From contig OY755237.1 of the NCBI GenBank assembly GCA_963576725.1, positions 50,613,090-50,677,089 of the forward strand: 64,000 bases of DNA. The letters run 5' to 3'. Every line of letters begins with the position of its first letter. The stretch's first letter is position 1. Below the pieces are notes generated by a model. It worked only from the letters and a program-made list of their open reading frames with translations. It ran no database searches and was not told the DNA's origin. A program made the translations under genes and the position numbers. Shown here piece by piece: positions 10,378 through 22,974 of the stretch. The DNA comes from Azorinus chamasolen. Taxonomy: Eukaryota > Mollusca > Bivalvia > Cardiida > Solecurtidae.

Positions 10378-10889
10378 TTAACCCGTTACTCCATAAATAC
10401 GCCTTTCTACGCCTCTGTAATCATCCCTTTTTGAAACCATTGTGATAAATAGAGCATTTGCAAATGCTCTATTTATTGCAATGGTTTCAAAACTACAAAA
10501 TTCTAAACTTGTCCTTTTCTCTAATTAATGCTTCTTTTCAGAAGATTTGTTCAAAGAGGTTGGATCTACTACACTGCCTGCAATGGTGAAAGTTTCCCTT
10601 TTAAAAGTACAATCATACATTTTCAGTTCATTAATACTCATGGTCATCAATTGGTAATGAAGTGAAGGGTGAATGTAATGAAGTTCATATTAACCCTTCG
10701 TTCTGTTAATATGCCTTCCTGTGCCTTTACAAAAAGAGTAGACCCAGATCACACAGCTCCTATCTGATCAGGGTCTGCTCTGTTTGCTTATTGATATCCT
10801 ATTGTTTTTGTCATGGCCGAAAATTTCTGTGTCCATGTGCTATAATAATAGTTAATGTAATTGATACTCATGATGTCATTTAATGGAGT
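10378..10889. mobile_element. MITE-B (partial) and MITE-A
   Basis: Bases 10378-10565 are MITE-B in the orientation opposite to 6861; its tip is shortened to GCATTTGCAAATGC. Its far terminus is lost. Bases 10690-10889 are MITE-A with a truncated tip (CACACAGCTCCTATCTGATC). Confidence 0.7.
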
Positions 10890-13600
10890 AAAGGTTAACA
10901 AGAAATGGCGACACGACATCAAACCGGGTTTTCCTTCACTATTAACTGGGGCATAACTCCCAGAACAAGAAATGTGTCACAGTACGTGACAAATGCCTCA
11001 AAGCAAAGCACTGACAATATGCGTTTTGTAAGCAGGCCTGCAATATGCAACTGCAAAATGAAAATCAAAATTGCATAGTAAGACCACAATTTGAACTCGA
11101 GTTACCCTAAATGACAATCTTTTTTTCATATTTGAGGTAAAAGGTCAAGGTCGTGGCCACATGACCTACAAAAAGTATGCAACATTCCAGCATCCGAAGA
11201 TGAACTCATACACCATATTTAGTGATCCTAGCTGATTCGGTGTAGGGATGACAAGCTTTTTTGTAAATGAAGTCAAAGGTCAAGGTCATGGTCACACTGA
11301 TCTTTAAATAGTATGCGACACTGCTATCCCAGGATCTACTCACAAACCATATTTGGTGATCCTAGCTGAAGTAGTGTAGAAGATATGCTCCGGAAAAGCC
11401 TTTTTTTAAAATGAGGTCAAAGGTCAAGGTCATGGTCACATTAACCTATAACTAGTATGTGATCCCAAGATGAACTCACACACCACATTTGGTGAACCTA
11501 GCTGATTCAGTGTAGTAGGTAAGCTCAAGACAATTTTTTTTGTAATGAAGCCCAAGGTCAAGGTCACATTGACCTATAAATAGTATGTGACACTCTGCCA
11601 TCCTAAAATATATTCACACACACCATATTTGGTGATCTTAGCTGAAGTAGTGTAGGAGATATGCTCCGGACAGGCTTTTTTTGTAAATGAGGTCAAGGTC
11701 ACATTAACCTAAAATTAGTATGCAACACTCTGCCATCCCAAGACAAACTCACATGCCATATTTGGCGATCCTAGCTAATTCGGTATAGGAGGTAGGCTTC
11801 GGACGAAATTTCTTTTGTAAATAAAGGTCAAGGTCACATGGACCTATAAATAGTATGCGACACTCTGCCATCCCAAGATGTACTCACACACCATATTTGG
11901 TGATCATAGTTGAAATAATGTAGCAGACATTTTCCGGACAAGCTTTTTTTGTGAATGATGTCAAAGGTCAAGGTCACCTTGACCTATAAATAGTATGTGA
12001 CACTCCGCCGTCCCAAGATGTACTCACACACCATATTTGGTGATCTTAGCTGAAGTAGTGTAGGAGATATGCTGAGGACAAGCTTTTTTTGTAACTGAGG
12101 TCAAAGGTCACATTGACCTAAAAATAGTATGCAACATCCCCCATCCCAAGATGAACTCGCACACCATATTTGGTGTTCCTAGCCGATTCCGTATAGGAGG
12201 TATTCTCCGGACAAGTGTTTTTGTAAATAAAGCCCAAGGTCAAGGTCACATTGACCTATAAAAAGTATGCGACACTCAGCCATCCCAAAATGTACTCACA
12301 CACATTTGGTGATCCTAGCTGAAGTAGTGTAGGAGATATGCTTCGGACAAGGTTTTTTTTGCAAATGAGGTCAAAGTTCAAGGTCAAGGTCATATTGACC
12401 TAAAAATAGTATGTGATACTCCGCTAACCCAAGATGAACTCGCACACCATATTAGGTGATCCTAGCTGATTCCGTATAGGAGGTATGCTCCAGACAAGTG
12501 TTTTTGTAAATAAAGCCCAAGGTCAAGGTCGCATTGACCTATAAATAGTATGCGACACTCCGCAATCCCAAAAGGTACTCACACACCACATTTGGTGATC
12601 CTAGCTGAAGTAGTGTAGGAGATATGCTCCTGACAAATTTTTTTTGCAAATGAGGTCAAAGTTCAAGGTCAAGGTCACATTGACCTAAACATAGTATGTG
12701 ACACTGCCACTCCAAGATGAACTCACACACCATATTTGGTGATCCTAGCTGATTCCGTATAGGAGGTATGCTTCGGACAAGTGTTTTTGTAAAAAAAAAA
12801 AGCCCAAGGTCAAGGTCACATTGACCTATAAATAGTATGCAACACTCCGCCATCCCAAGATGTACTCGCACACCATATTTGGTGATCCTAGCTGAAGTAG
12901 TGTAGGAGATATGCTCCGGACAAGCTTTTTTTGTGTATGAGGTCAAAGGTCAAGGTCACATTTACCTAAAAATAGTATGCGACACTCTGCCATCCCAAGA
13001 TGAACTCACACACCATATTTGGTGATCCTAGCCGATTCCGTATAGGAGTTACGCTACGGACACGTTTTTCTTGTAAATGAAGCCCAAGGTCAAGGTCACA
13101 TAAACCAATAAATAGTATGCGACACTTTGCCATCCCAAGATGTACTCACACGCCATATTTGGTGATCCTAGCCAAAGTAGTGTAGGAGATATGCTTCGGA
13201 CAAGCAAAATCTGTTAATCCAGTTAAAAATATACATGATTTTGACCTTTGACCTCTAAGTATGACCTTGACCTTTCAGCTATTGACATGGTTTTTTCATG
13301 CGACACGTCGTACTGTCTAGAGGAACATTTATGCCAAGTGATTTCACAATCCATCCATGGAGTTCTAAGTTACAGCCCGGACAAGACCGGACGGACGCAC
13401 ATATGGACTGACACATTTTTAAGTTCAAAGGGGCATAATTCCAATATTAGTGAAGCCAGAGTTATGGACATTGTGCATGACACTTCCTCTTATCATGATC
13501 TTTCTATGTATGAAGTTTCAATCCAATGGCATGAGCCATATAGGAGTTATCGTCCGGATAAAACTGGCAGCCGCCCGCCCGTCCGCCTGCCGTACAACAC
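10890..13600 (+). repeat. TR-5: long array of 139-bp monomers in alternating variants
   Basis: The element starts with AACAAGAAATG (10891 and again near 10961). Fifteen monomers averaging 139 bp can be phased on CACCATATTTGGTGATCCTA (11208, 11342, 11480 ... 13152). Monomers alternate between GCTGATTCCGTATAGGAGGT and GCTGAAGTAGTGTAGGAGAT, so the working unit is a 278-bp dimer. One break of the alternation occurs at 11887-12028. Nearly every monomer carries AAGGTCAAGGTCACATTGAC. The array passes at about 13430 into one TR-2-like unit and a (CCGCC/GTCCG) stretch, without a clear end hairpin. Confidence 0.8.
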
Positions 13601-14020
13601 CATTTCAATAACCAGAGTTTTCCGTGGAAAACACTGTAAAAATAAATATCAAAAGCAAAGCTCATCATATGTTCTCACATAGCACGAAAAGACACAATGG
13701 TTATGAAAATACTGCTTGGAAATGTCCACATGCTATGAAAAGTGCACACAGAAAAAAATGCTACTCCATCCATCATGGCATGACTTAACCTTTTACTCCA
13801 TAAAAATGCCTTTCTATGCCATTGCAAACAGTAGATCCAGGTCAAACAGCTCCTACAGGAGCTGTCTGCTCTGTTTGCTTATGATATAATATAGATCTGA
13901 TTCTACAGGATCTACTTTGGCAAATATTTCATGTGTTAATATGTGATTTTAAAAATTAATCTAATTTATATTCATGATGTAATATTTTCTTTAATGAATA
14001 TTCATGGAGTAAAGGGTTAA
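13601..14020. mobile_element. Spacer and MITE-A copy
   Basis: Nothing is recognised in 13601-13784. Bases 13785-14020 are a 236-bp MITE-A with TTAA at both ends, TTAACCTTTTACTCC .. GGAGTAAAGGGTTAA. Its tip is asymmetric (AACAGCTCCTACAGGAGCTG). Confidence 0.75.
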
Positions 14021-14055
14021 CTGTTCAATGCTGAATATTCAAAGTGGAACGGCCA

Positions 14056-14400
14056 TCAGTAGGCAACTATATGAAGTCCATTTGGTATGAAAGACTTAAC
14101 TTTGCCAGTAGGCAACTATATGGAGACCATTTGGTATGAAAGACTTAACTTTGCCAGTAGTCAACTATATGGAGACCATTTGGTATGAAAGACTTAACTT
14201 TGCTAGTAGGCAACTATATGGAGACCATTTGGTATGAAAGACTTAACTTTGCTAGTAGGCAACTATATGGAGTCCATTTGGTATGAGAGACTTAACTTTG
14301 CTAGTAGGCAACTATATGGAGTCCATTTGGTATGAAAGACTTAACTTTGCTAGTAAGCAACTATATGGAGTCCATTTGGTATGAAAGACTTAACTTTGCT
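14056..14400. repeat. 49-bp tandem array, about 7 copies
   Basis: The unit contains AGTAGGCAACTATATGGAG and CCATTTGGTATGAAAGACTT. Copies differ by single bases (GAGACC/GAGTCC, TTGCC/TTGCT), and the variants are clustered, consistent with local duplication. It ends at a MITE-A hairpin scrap with a duplicated CTCCTACAGGAGTTCTCTGC (14430-14490). Confidence 0.85.
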
Positions 14401-14644
14401 AGACAAACAGTGTAGATCCTGATAAGATGTCTCCTACAGGAGTTCTCTGCTCTAGATCTTCTCCTACAGGAGTTCTCTGCTCTAGATCTTCACTGCTCCA
14501 AATGCAAGTACATGCACACCAAGTCTTGTTTCCCGCATTCCACTTTTTAAGTACATGTATACGATACTCTGTTCTCTGAATACAAATTACTATATACAAA
14601 CACAATAACAATGACTATGAAAAATGAATAAGTAATAAATAAAT

Positions 14645-16304
14645 AAACAAGAGGGCCAGAATGGCCCTGAAGCGCTCACCAGACAATCAGAGGAGAAGAT
14701 TTTCAAAGTTTTCACTATATGTTTCTACTGAAAACTAGCCGGCCCTGGGGCGGGCCAATTTTGACCCCAGGGGCATAATTTATATAACTTTTGTACAGGA
14801 CTTGAACATGATGCTATGAGCCAAATATGAAAGCTGATAACCTTTCAGTTTCAGAGGAGAGGATTTTCAAAGTTTTCTCTATATGTTTCTACTGAAAACT
14901 ACCCACCCCTGGGGCGGGGCCAATTTTGACCCCAGGGCCATAATTCATATAACTTTTATAGAGGACCTATACATGATGCTATGCGCCAAATATGAAAGCT
15001 GAGAACTTTCCAGATTCAGAGAAGAAGATTTTCAAAGTTTTCACTATTTGTTTCCATTGAAAACTGCCCACCCCTGGGGCGGGACAATTTTGACCCCAGG
15101 GCGATAATTAATATAACTTTTGTAGAAGACCTGAACATGATGCTCTGTGCCAAATATGAAAGCTGAGTGCCTTCCAGTTTCAGAGGAGAAGATTTTCAAA
15201 GATTTCACTATTTGTTTCCATTGAAAACTGCCCACCCCTGGGGCGGGGACAATTTTGACCCCAGGGCCATAATTAATACAACTTTTGTAGAAGACCTAAA
15301 CATGATGCTATGTGCCAAATATGAAAGCTGAGAACCTTCTGGTTTCAGAGGAGAAGATTTTCAAAGTTTTCACTAAATGTTTCTATTGAAAACTTCCCAC
15401 CCCTGGGGCGGGCCAATGTTGACCCCAGGGGCATAATTTATATAACTTTTGTAGAAGACCTGAACATGATGCTCTGTGCCAAATATGAAAGATGAGAGCC
15501 ATCCAGTTTCAGAGGAGAAGATTTTCAAAGATTTCACTATTTGTTCCCATTGAAAACTGCCCACCCCTGGGGCGGGGCCAATTTTACCCCCAGAGCCATA
15601 ATTTATATAACCTTTGTAGAGGACCTGAACATGATGCTATGTGCCAAATATGAAAGCTGAGAACCTTCCAGTTTCAGAGGAGAAGATTTTCAAAGTTTTC
15701 ACTATATGTTTCTATTGAAAACTTCCCACCCCTGGGGCGGTGCCAATTTTGACCCCAGGGGCATAATTTATATAACTTTTGTAGAGGACCTGAACATGAT
15801 GCTCTGTGCCAAATATGAAAGATGAGAGCCTTTCAGTTTCAAAGGAGAAGATTTTCAAAGATTTCACTATTTGTTTCTATTGAAAACTGCCCACCCCTGG
15901 GGCGGGGCCAATTTTGACCCCAGGGTCATAATTTATATAACTTTTGTAGAGGACCTAAACATGATGCTATGTGCCAAATATGAAAGCTGAGAACCTTCTG
16001 GTTTCAGAGGAGAAGATTTTCAAAGTTTTACTATATGTTTCTATTGAAAACTTCCCACCCCTAGGGCGGGGCCAATTTTGACCCCAGGGGCATTATTTAT
16101 ATAACTTTTGTAGAGGACCTATAGGTGATGCTATGTACAAAAGATGAAAGCTGAGAACCCTGTAGATTCAGAGGAGAAGATTTTTAAAGGTTCAAATTGT
16201 TGACGCGGGACGACGGACGACGGACGACGGACGACGACGGACGACGGACATCAGGCGATCACAAAAGCTCACCCTGAGCACTTTGTGCTCTGGTGAGCTA
16301 AAAA
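14645..16304 (+). repeat. TR-1, complete pearl-type element
   Basis: Ends are the same as at 4411-6030. Core units alternate between those with ACTTCCCACCCCTGG and those with ACTGCCCACCCCTGG. The 3' microsatellite is longer here, GACGACGGACGACGG repeated at 16202-16252, then the hairpin with CTGAGCACTTTGTGCTC and GGTGAGCTAAAAA. It is one of the two best-preserved TR-1 copies and the better reference for the full element. Confidence 0.82.
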
Positions 16305-17287
16305 TATTCAGTTAAAAGTTGTGTCAGTAGTATAGCTGCTACATGTAGATTGCACTGTAAGACAAATGCTTTGAACTGCATCACATGAGGATGCCAAGTA
16401 CAAGCCATGTACATTAGACCAGCCAGGACATATGATCAGAATTCACACTTGACACTCATTTAAGATTACTTTATCTCTTTGCACTCTAAGTAAATATCAG
16501 ATCAGAGGGTTCCTACAAGAGCTGTCTAATCTGGGTCTACTCTGTTTGCAAAGGAATCAAAAGGTGTATCTATAAAGTAATCCATTAAAGATATTATCAG
16601 AGTGTCAGAATCCAAGCAAACTTTTAATCCTGATGAGATGCAAAATTGCTAGGTGTCTCAACTTGATCAAAAAAGTTTGCATATCACTTTACTCCATAAC
16701 TACGCCTTTGAAAACAAAGTTGATACAGATCACACAGCACCTGTAGTGTTGGAGCCGTTTGATCAGAGTACAATCTGTTGGAGTAGAGGTTAAATGTTTC
16801 TAATTTCATTTTGGGTCATGTGTCTGCAAGAACTCTTGCCAATGTGACCTTCAGAAAATAATTTAATAAGCCAACAGTAGAGAGCCAGACTAGAGGGTTT
16901 CTGTAGGATCCTCTGGTCAGGGTGCACTATGTTTGCTTACAACCATTTTTAAGGAACACAGACACAATTGTGTTAAATAAAGTCTGGACAATCTTGAATG
17001 AGACCTCAAAACATGGCACCTTTTAAACTTCTCTTTATGGTTATATCTTTATTAATGAAAACCAGGTAAAACTAAAAATAGAAACCCAGAAATATCACAG
17101 AAATTATGCATTCAACTTAAGACAAATTCTGGAATAAAAATAGCAGAAGAATTGAACTGTGTAATCAAAAAGATATGAAAAAATAAATATGAGGTATTAA
17201 CCCTTACAGTGCGCAACACACGTCACTTATGTCCTTTGCAAACAGTGTAGACTCGGATGAGACAGCTACTAAAGGAGCACTCTCATC
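16305..17287. other. Spacer with hairpin scraps
   Basis: Short decayed palindromes of the MITE-A core type occur at 16490-16550, 16700-16790, 16880-16940 and 17225-17290. No gene or intact element is seen. Confidence 0.45.
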
Positions 17288-17476
17288 TAGGTCCAAGGCT
17301 CAAGCTAGAGGGCGTTTTGGATGAAAATGTCTCCCTAACCCTGCTGACTTCTCCGTTTTGATCTGAGGGAGAAGTTTAAATACATAGAACATATAGAGAG
17401 ATACACAATCAAGACCACAACTTCTCCCCAAATCCCACTGAACTTCTGCCTGATGGAGAGCTCCAGCTTGAGCCCT
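17288..17476. mobile_element. Inverted-repeat MITE
   Basis: The arms start AAGGCTCAAGCTAGAGGG and end AGAGCTCCAGCTTGAGCC, with CTTCTCCG..GAAGTT inside. A second copy, split by a MITE-A, lies at 37730-38112 (GAGCTCAAGCTGAAGTCC .. TCTAGCTTGAGCTC). It abuts the hAT element to the right. Confidence 0.6.
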
Positions 17477-17483
17477 GATCTGT

Positions 17484-18548
17484 GTCTGCACTAGTGCTGA
17501 AATGGTTACTGGAAATTTGTAACCGGTTAATCGGGACTACTAATCGCGATTAACTGGTTAATCGGAGCTCTGTCACACAAACATTTAAACCTGGGTCCAC
17601 CATAAATCTTTGGTTTAAACATACTTTATTTGTAATTATTTGCATGAATATTGTACAAACACAAAGGAAAAAGGGATGGATCATGGTCCCTCAGACTCAA
17701 TCATGGACACCACAGCAGAACTGCTTATTGGGTTTCTCTCCCAACATCATATCATGATCATCTACACTCGCTTTATACAGAACTGAATAATGGCAATGAA
17801 ATAACCAAATCAGTTATTTCGGCAGAATATCCTACCGTAAATCTTTGTACTAAAATGCGACTGCATATATCAACATATGACGGAAGAGCAATGAAAATGG
17901 ATATAATTTATGCTCATAATTATCACCTGGATGGTAAAACATGTATTGATACGTTTCTGTGCACATGGAACTGTCACAGATGTTCAAACACATGCATTTC
18001 TGCATTGTTTACAACAATCAGCTGAGGGTACAGTACAGTTGTCCTGGCTGCAGATACCTTCTCAAAGTACTTTGTATACCTGTATTGCGGGAAGCGCTCA
18101 GGCTTGGGATATGCATAAACTGAGCGTGACCTCAAACTTGAGAAAATAACTTGAATTTTTATGACATATTTTATCATTATAATGTCTTATCATAATCAAG
18201 TTAAGCTGATATTTTCATCACAAATCTTTCGAAATCTTTCAGAACAATGACTTTTAAAAATTACTACAGATGATAAAGATGAAAATTGATCAGTTTTATG
18301 TGCTAAATAGAACAACCAACAAATAAAATAGTGTTGAAACAAATACATATACATGTACTTCAACAGTTTTATGGACCTGAAAACAAATTCAAAGTCTTTT
18401 TATGACCGTTGTAACCGTTAGCACTCTACTGACGAACTATGGGAAGTAACCAATCCGTGTTAACCGGTTACGGATTTTGTAACCGGTTAATCGCCATTTC
18501 GTAATCGGCAACGGTTAACTTGGTAATTGTTTCAGCACTAGTCAGCAC
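17484..18548. mobile_element. Non-autonomous hAT-like element with 8-bp target duplication
   Basis: The element proper is 17492-18540 (1,049 bp). It starts TAGTGCTGAAATGG and ends, on the other strand, TAGTGCTGAAACAATT. Subterminal zones on both sides are filled with GTAACCGGTTAATCG-type words. It is flanked by GTCTGCAC (17484-17491) and GTCAGCAC (18541-18548), an 8-bp duplication with one mismatch, as hAT elements make. The interior has a 124-codon open frame (17651-18025) with no hAT motif, so I take it as non-coding. Confidence 0.82.
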
Positions 18549-18815
18549 TGTTTTTCATGTTACAATTTTCTTTAGAAAAGTCCCTAAATATTCACGATAA
18601 GCTTGACGTGTTTGAATTTTGGAATAGCCCATTTGAAAATTCAGCATTGTAAGGATTTAGAAAGCAATCACACTTATCCATGCAAATATTTACAAACTTC
18701 ATTTCCTAAAATTAGTTCTTTTTCTTTTGGCTTCTTGAAGATGCATATAAATGAAACAAGAACAAACTGAATTTTCATTTGGCACTTGGGCAAATAATTC
18801 AAAAGTCCTTAAAAC
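18549..18815. other. A+T-rich spacer
   Basis: Nothing recognisable. Confidence 0.4.
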
Positions 18816-19474
18816 TTAACCCTTTCCCTCATATAAATGCCTTTTCACATACTTGCAAACAGAGTAGATCCAGATCAGATGGCTCCTATTGGAGTCATCT
18901 GATCAGAGTCTGCTCTGTTATGCACTATTTACTTCACCCTTTCCCTCATATAAACACATTTTCATACATTTGCAAACAGAGTAGACCCAGATCAGACATC
19001 TCCTAAAGAAGCCATCTGATCAGGGTCTGCTCTGTTAGCTTTTGACACGATATAGATCTGATTCTACAGTTTTTGTCAAAGCCAAACATCTGCTTGAAAA
19101 GTTTACATTATAACAATTGAGCTAAAAAATATTTGTGCTGTTGTTATACATACTGAACAGGGAAAGGGTTAAGTTTGTTCTGCGTAAATACTTCTCTCTG
19201 AACCCTTTTCATGATGAATATTCATAAAAGAAATAATGACATCATGAATATTTATTAGCTGATTTTTTTATAATAGCATATGTACACAAGATGGTTTGGT
19301 ATTGGAACAAACTGTAGTCAGATCTATTATAATTTCATAAGCAAACAGAGTAGACCCTGATCAGATGGATCCTATAGGATCCATCTGATCTGGGTCTACT
19401 CTGTTTGCAAAGGCTTCAAAATGCGTTGTATAAGGAAAGGCGAGAAAAAGTATTTATATGAGGGAAAGAGTTAA
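18816..19474. mobile_element. Cluster of three MITE-A copies
   Basis: Copy one (18816-18932) is truncated. Copy two (18933-19169) runs from CACCCTTTCCCTCATATAAA to CAGGGAAAGGGTTAA. Copy three (19200-19474) is inverted and has a perfect hairpin tip GATGGATCCTATAGGATCCATC. This tip differs from the usual CTCCTATAGGAG by compensating changes on both arms. Confidence 0.75.
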
Positions 19475-19499
19475 GTTAGCCTTTTCTAGAAGCTTAATA

Positions 19500-20135
19500 A
19501 TGTATGCTGTTTTCCTGTGGATTCGTGGGTCTTAAATGGAAAATTATCTTATGAGTATGACAGGTGTGCCTTCCAAGTGCTTTTTTGTTGCATAGTAATA
19601 TTTTAAAACATTTATTTATCTTGAAATAATAATTTTTCGGAAAAAAATTCATATAAAGTGTTAATTTTACTTGTTAAATTGACCGAGTCGGCTGCTACGA
19701 GATCTTAACCTATTTTCCTGTTGATTCGTGGGCTCTAATTGGTCAGTTTTAAAATATAATTTCCAGGCAAGAAAATTTATGTTGCGGGATTTTTTGCGGG
19801 ACGATTCGGTCTGACAAAAAATCGTAACAATGATTTTTTTTAAAATAATTGGTTATATATAACGCAATTGAAGAAAAATAAACATAACCCTCGATAACGT
19901 AATGGCATTTTCCAAAATGGCGGATAAATAAAATCCAATTTAATGTTTTGATAGATGGCCCCAAAAAGGTCCATGTAAGGGTCTGCAGAAAGGTCCACAT
20001 ATTAACGAGCCCTTTTCATAGAGGTTATTGACAAAAACTGGGTCACGGAAATTAACTCTGTTTTGAGAAAACTACGTGATTACACAACCCACGAATGGAT
20101 GAGAAACCACGAATCAATGAGAAAAAGGTATATAT
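19500..20135. mobile_element. Candidate inverted-repeat element
   Basis: CCTGTGGATTCGTGGGTC (19515) and CCTGTTGATTCGTGGGCTC (19717) face ACCCACGAATGGATGAG and CCACGAATCAATGAGAAA at 20085-20125. The boundaries and class are unclear, and no transposase is seen. Confidence 0.4.
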
Positions 20136-20161
20136 CATCAATAAAAACCAGCAGAAGATAT

Positions 20162-20907
20162 TTAACCCATAACCTCATAAGCTATTTTTAGATCTAACCT
20201 CTTTCAATAAGCCAACCGAAAAGGAGCATTTACTAGAGAAAAGGGAAATTTTAGAATTCTGTAGATTTGAAACCATTGTGATAAATAGAGCATTCCCTCC
20301 TATGGAGCAAATGCTCTATTTATCACAATGGTTTCAAAAAGTGACTTTTACAGAGGCGTCAAAATGCGTCAGTAGGAGAGAATGGGTTAACCTGTTACCT
20401 GCCAGAGACACCTTTTCACACAGAGTAGGACCATGATTAGATGGCTCCTGTATTCTGTGGGTCTGCTGTGTTTGCTTATGGAATTAAAAATATATGATCC
20501 TACACCTTCTGCCAGTAAAAATTCTCTGTTAATTATGCTTTTAACCCTTTCCTCAATAAAAACGCCTTTCTATGCCTCCGTAAAAGTCACCTGTTGAAAC
20601 CATTGTGATAAACAGAGCATTTGCTCCTATAGGAGCAAATGCTCTATTTATCACAATGGTTTCAAACTACAAAAATCCTAAAATTTTCCTTTTCTCTTGT
20701 TAATGCTCCTTTTCAGTATATTTATTCAAAGTGGTTGGATCTAAACATAGCCTATGAAGGAATGGGTTAAGAAACTAGGCCAATCAATATTCATACAGGT
20801 ACTATTTCTTACATGAATATCCACCAGGTAAAGGGTTAAAAAAACACATTAAAAATGAAACAGATTGCAGAGGACCACTAAAACAATGAACAACCATGAA
20901 TATATCT
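20162..20907. mobile_element. Two MITE-B copies facing each other
   Basis: 20162-20390 and 20541-20770 are complete, TTAA-bounded and inverted relative to each other, 150 bp apart. The second has a perfect tip TTGCTCCTATAGGAGCAA. The tip of the first is damaged (ATTCCCTCCTATGGAGCAAA). A decayed MITE-A piece follows at 20770-20840. Confidence 0.8.
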
Positions 20908-21603
20908 TAACCCTTTACCTCATGAATATTCATGTAAGAAACAATATGAGAACAAAAGGAAAGTTACTACATGTACGGTAGAAACTATAGAATTAGATCC
21001 ATAAACAACAGGAGCAGGCCCTGGTCAGATGGCTTCTACAGAAGCCGTCTGATCTAGGTCTACTATGTGTGCAAAAGTGTCAAAAGGTGTCTAAATGACG
21101 TAAAGGATAAACCTGTTACCTGATATGGATGCCTTCTGACACTTTTGTAAACAGAATAGACCCAGACTAGACAGCTCTTGTAAGATTTATCTGATTAGTA
21201 TCTGGCTCAATCTGTTTATAGAATATCTCAGATCTTTTTCTATACTATCTATCATAGCCATGTATTTACAGTACAGTATAAGAAAATTAAAACTAATCAT
21301 AATAGATGAAGATATTCATCAGATAGAGGGTTAAGCTACGAATGCTGACAAGGGTTCCTTTGTTTGCCATTGTTGAAGTTTTTCATTTTCTACAAAATTT
21401 ACCCTTTAACTCTGAACACTAAGTAATTATCATCCACTGAAATTCTCAAATTCATTTTTTCTTCTCTCTCTCCCTCTCTTCAGGTATACAGCCAGATATA
21501 AAATAATTTGGATTATGACAAGACACTGAGTTACACAATGTCACATTTGCATCAAAATATTTACGCAAGTTATCACAAATTTGCCAGTTCCAAAATAGTA
21601 AAT
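20908..21603. mobile_element. MITE-A pair and spacer
   Basis: 20908-21110 is an inverted MITE-A and 21110-21333 a decayed direct one. They share their border, so they look like a back-to-back pair. 21334-21603 shows only a short CTCTCTCTCCCTCTC tract at 21465. Confidence 0.65.
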
Positions 21604-22648
21604 AACTAGAGGTTTTTGTAATCATCAGGACAAAAAATTGTGATTGTTTTTACAAAGGGCAATAACTCCAATATTAGTGAAGCCAGAGTTATGGACCTTG
21701 TGCATGACACTTCCTCTCTTTATGATCTTTCCATATATGAAGTTTCAATCCAATGGCATGAGCCATATAGAAGTTATCGTCCGGACAAAAAAGTGTGATT
21801 TTTTTTACAAAGGGCAATAACTCCAATATTAGTGAAGCCAGAGTTATGGACCTTGTGCATGACACTTCCTCTCGTTATGATCTTTCCATATATGAAGTTT
21901 CAATCCAATGGCATGAGCCATATAGAAGTTATCGTCCGGACAAAAAAGTGTGACTTTTTTACAAAGGGCAATAACTCCTATATTAGTGAAGCCAGAGTTA
22001 TGTACCTTCTGCATGACACTTCCTCTCGTTATGATCTTTCCATATATGAAGTTTCAATCCAATGGCATCAGGCATATTGAAGTTATTGTCCGGACAAAAA
22101 GTTATGATATTTTTTACAAAGGGCAATAACTCCAATATTAGTGAAGCCAGAGTTATGGACCTTGTGCATGACACTTCCTCTCATTATGCTCTTTCCATAT
22201 ATGAAGTTTCAATCAACTGGCATCGGGCATATTGAAGTTATTGTCCGGACAAAAAATTACGATATTTTTTACAAAGGGCAATAACTCCAATATTAGTGAA
22301 GCCAGAGTTATGGACCTTGTGCATGACACTTCCTCTCGTCATGATCTTTCCATATATGAAGTTTCAATCCAATGGCATCAGCCATATAGGAGTTATCGTC
22401 CGGACAAAAAAGTGTGATTCTTTTTTTACAAAGGGCAATAACTCCAATATTAGTGAAGCCAGAGTTATGGACCTTGTGCATGACACTTCCTCTCATTATG
22501 CTCTTTCCATATATGAAGTTTCAATCAACTGGCATCAGGCATATTGAAGTTATCGTCCGGACAAAAAGTGTGACAGACAGACGGACAGACAGACAACTCT
22601 CACGAAAACAATATGTCTCCCCCATATAAATATGGGGGGAGACATAAT
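21604..22648 (+). repeat. TR-2 pearl-type element
   Basis: It starts AACTAGAGGTTTTTG. Six to seven units of about 155 bp follow, each with AAGGGCAATAACTCCAATAT, GTGCATGACACTTCCTCTC and GTTATCGTCCGGACAAAAA. It ends with GACAGACAGACGGACAGACA and a strong hairpin CTCCCCCATATAAATATGGG, then GGGAGACATAA. The units give overlapping open frames that are not genes. The last 350 bp are nearly identical to the end of the copy at 40996-42298. Confidence 0.8.
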
Positions 22649-22663
22649 GAATGGACTGTGCTG

Positions 22664-22820
22664 TTAACCCTTTCCTCCATAGGCTATTTTTAGATCCAAT
22701 CTCTATTTTTAGATCCAATCTCTTTGAATAAATCTACTGAAAAGGAGCATTAATTAAAGAAAAGGAAAATTTTTAGAATTTTGTAGTTTGAGCACGCACA
22801 CACGCGTGGACGCACACGCA

Positions 22821-22855
<35 letters not shown>

Positions 22856-22860
22856 AGCAA
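22664..22860. mobile_element. Truncated MITE-B joined to a CA microsatellite
   Basis: MITE-B sequence (TTAACCCTTTCCTCCATAGG .. TTTTGTAGTTTGA) contains a 23-bp direct duplication of the ATTTTTAGATCCAATCTCT segment. It breaks off at 22790 into (CA)n, 22798-22852. Confidence 0.75.
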
Positions 22861-22974
22861 CACTCAGTCCTGTAGATAAGAAGCATATTTAAAAATTCAA
22901 TAAAACATTTTTCAGAGCTCCAGATAGCATGCATAAATTAACACTTTTTCAAGTAAAACTTCTTTATTTCTCTA

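Noticed and set aside
13248..13682. 144-codon frame
   Set aside because: It spans the junction of TR-5 and a TR-2-like unit and shares its words with both.
17651..18025. 124-codon frame inside the hAT-like element
   Set aside because: It has no BED finger, no RW or CxxH motif and no dimerisation-domain features; the element is far too short to encode a hAT transposase.
21832..22629. Several overlapping frames with repeated SIYEVSIQWH / MKFQSNG motifs (also at 41189-42279)
   Set aside because: They are different frames of the TR-2 155-bp unit, with the same words in all copies and no conserved start.
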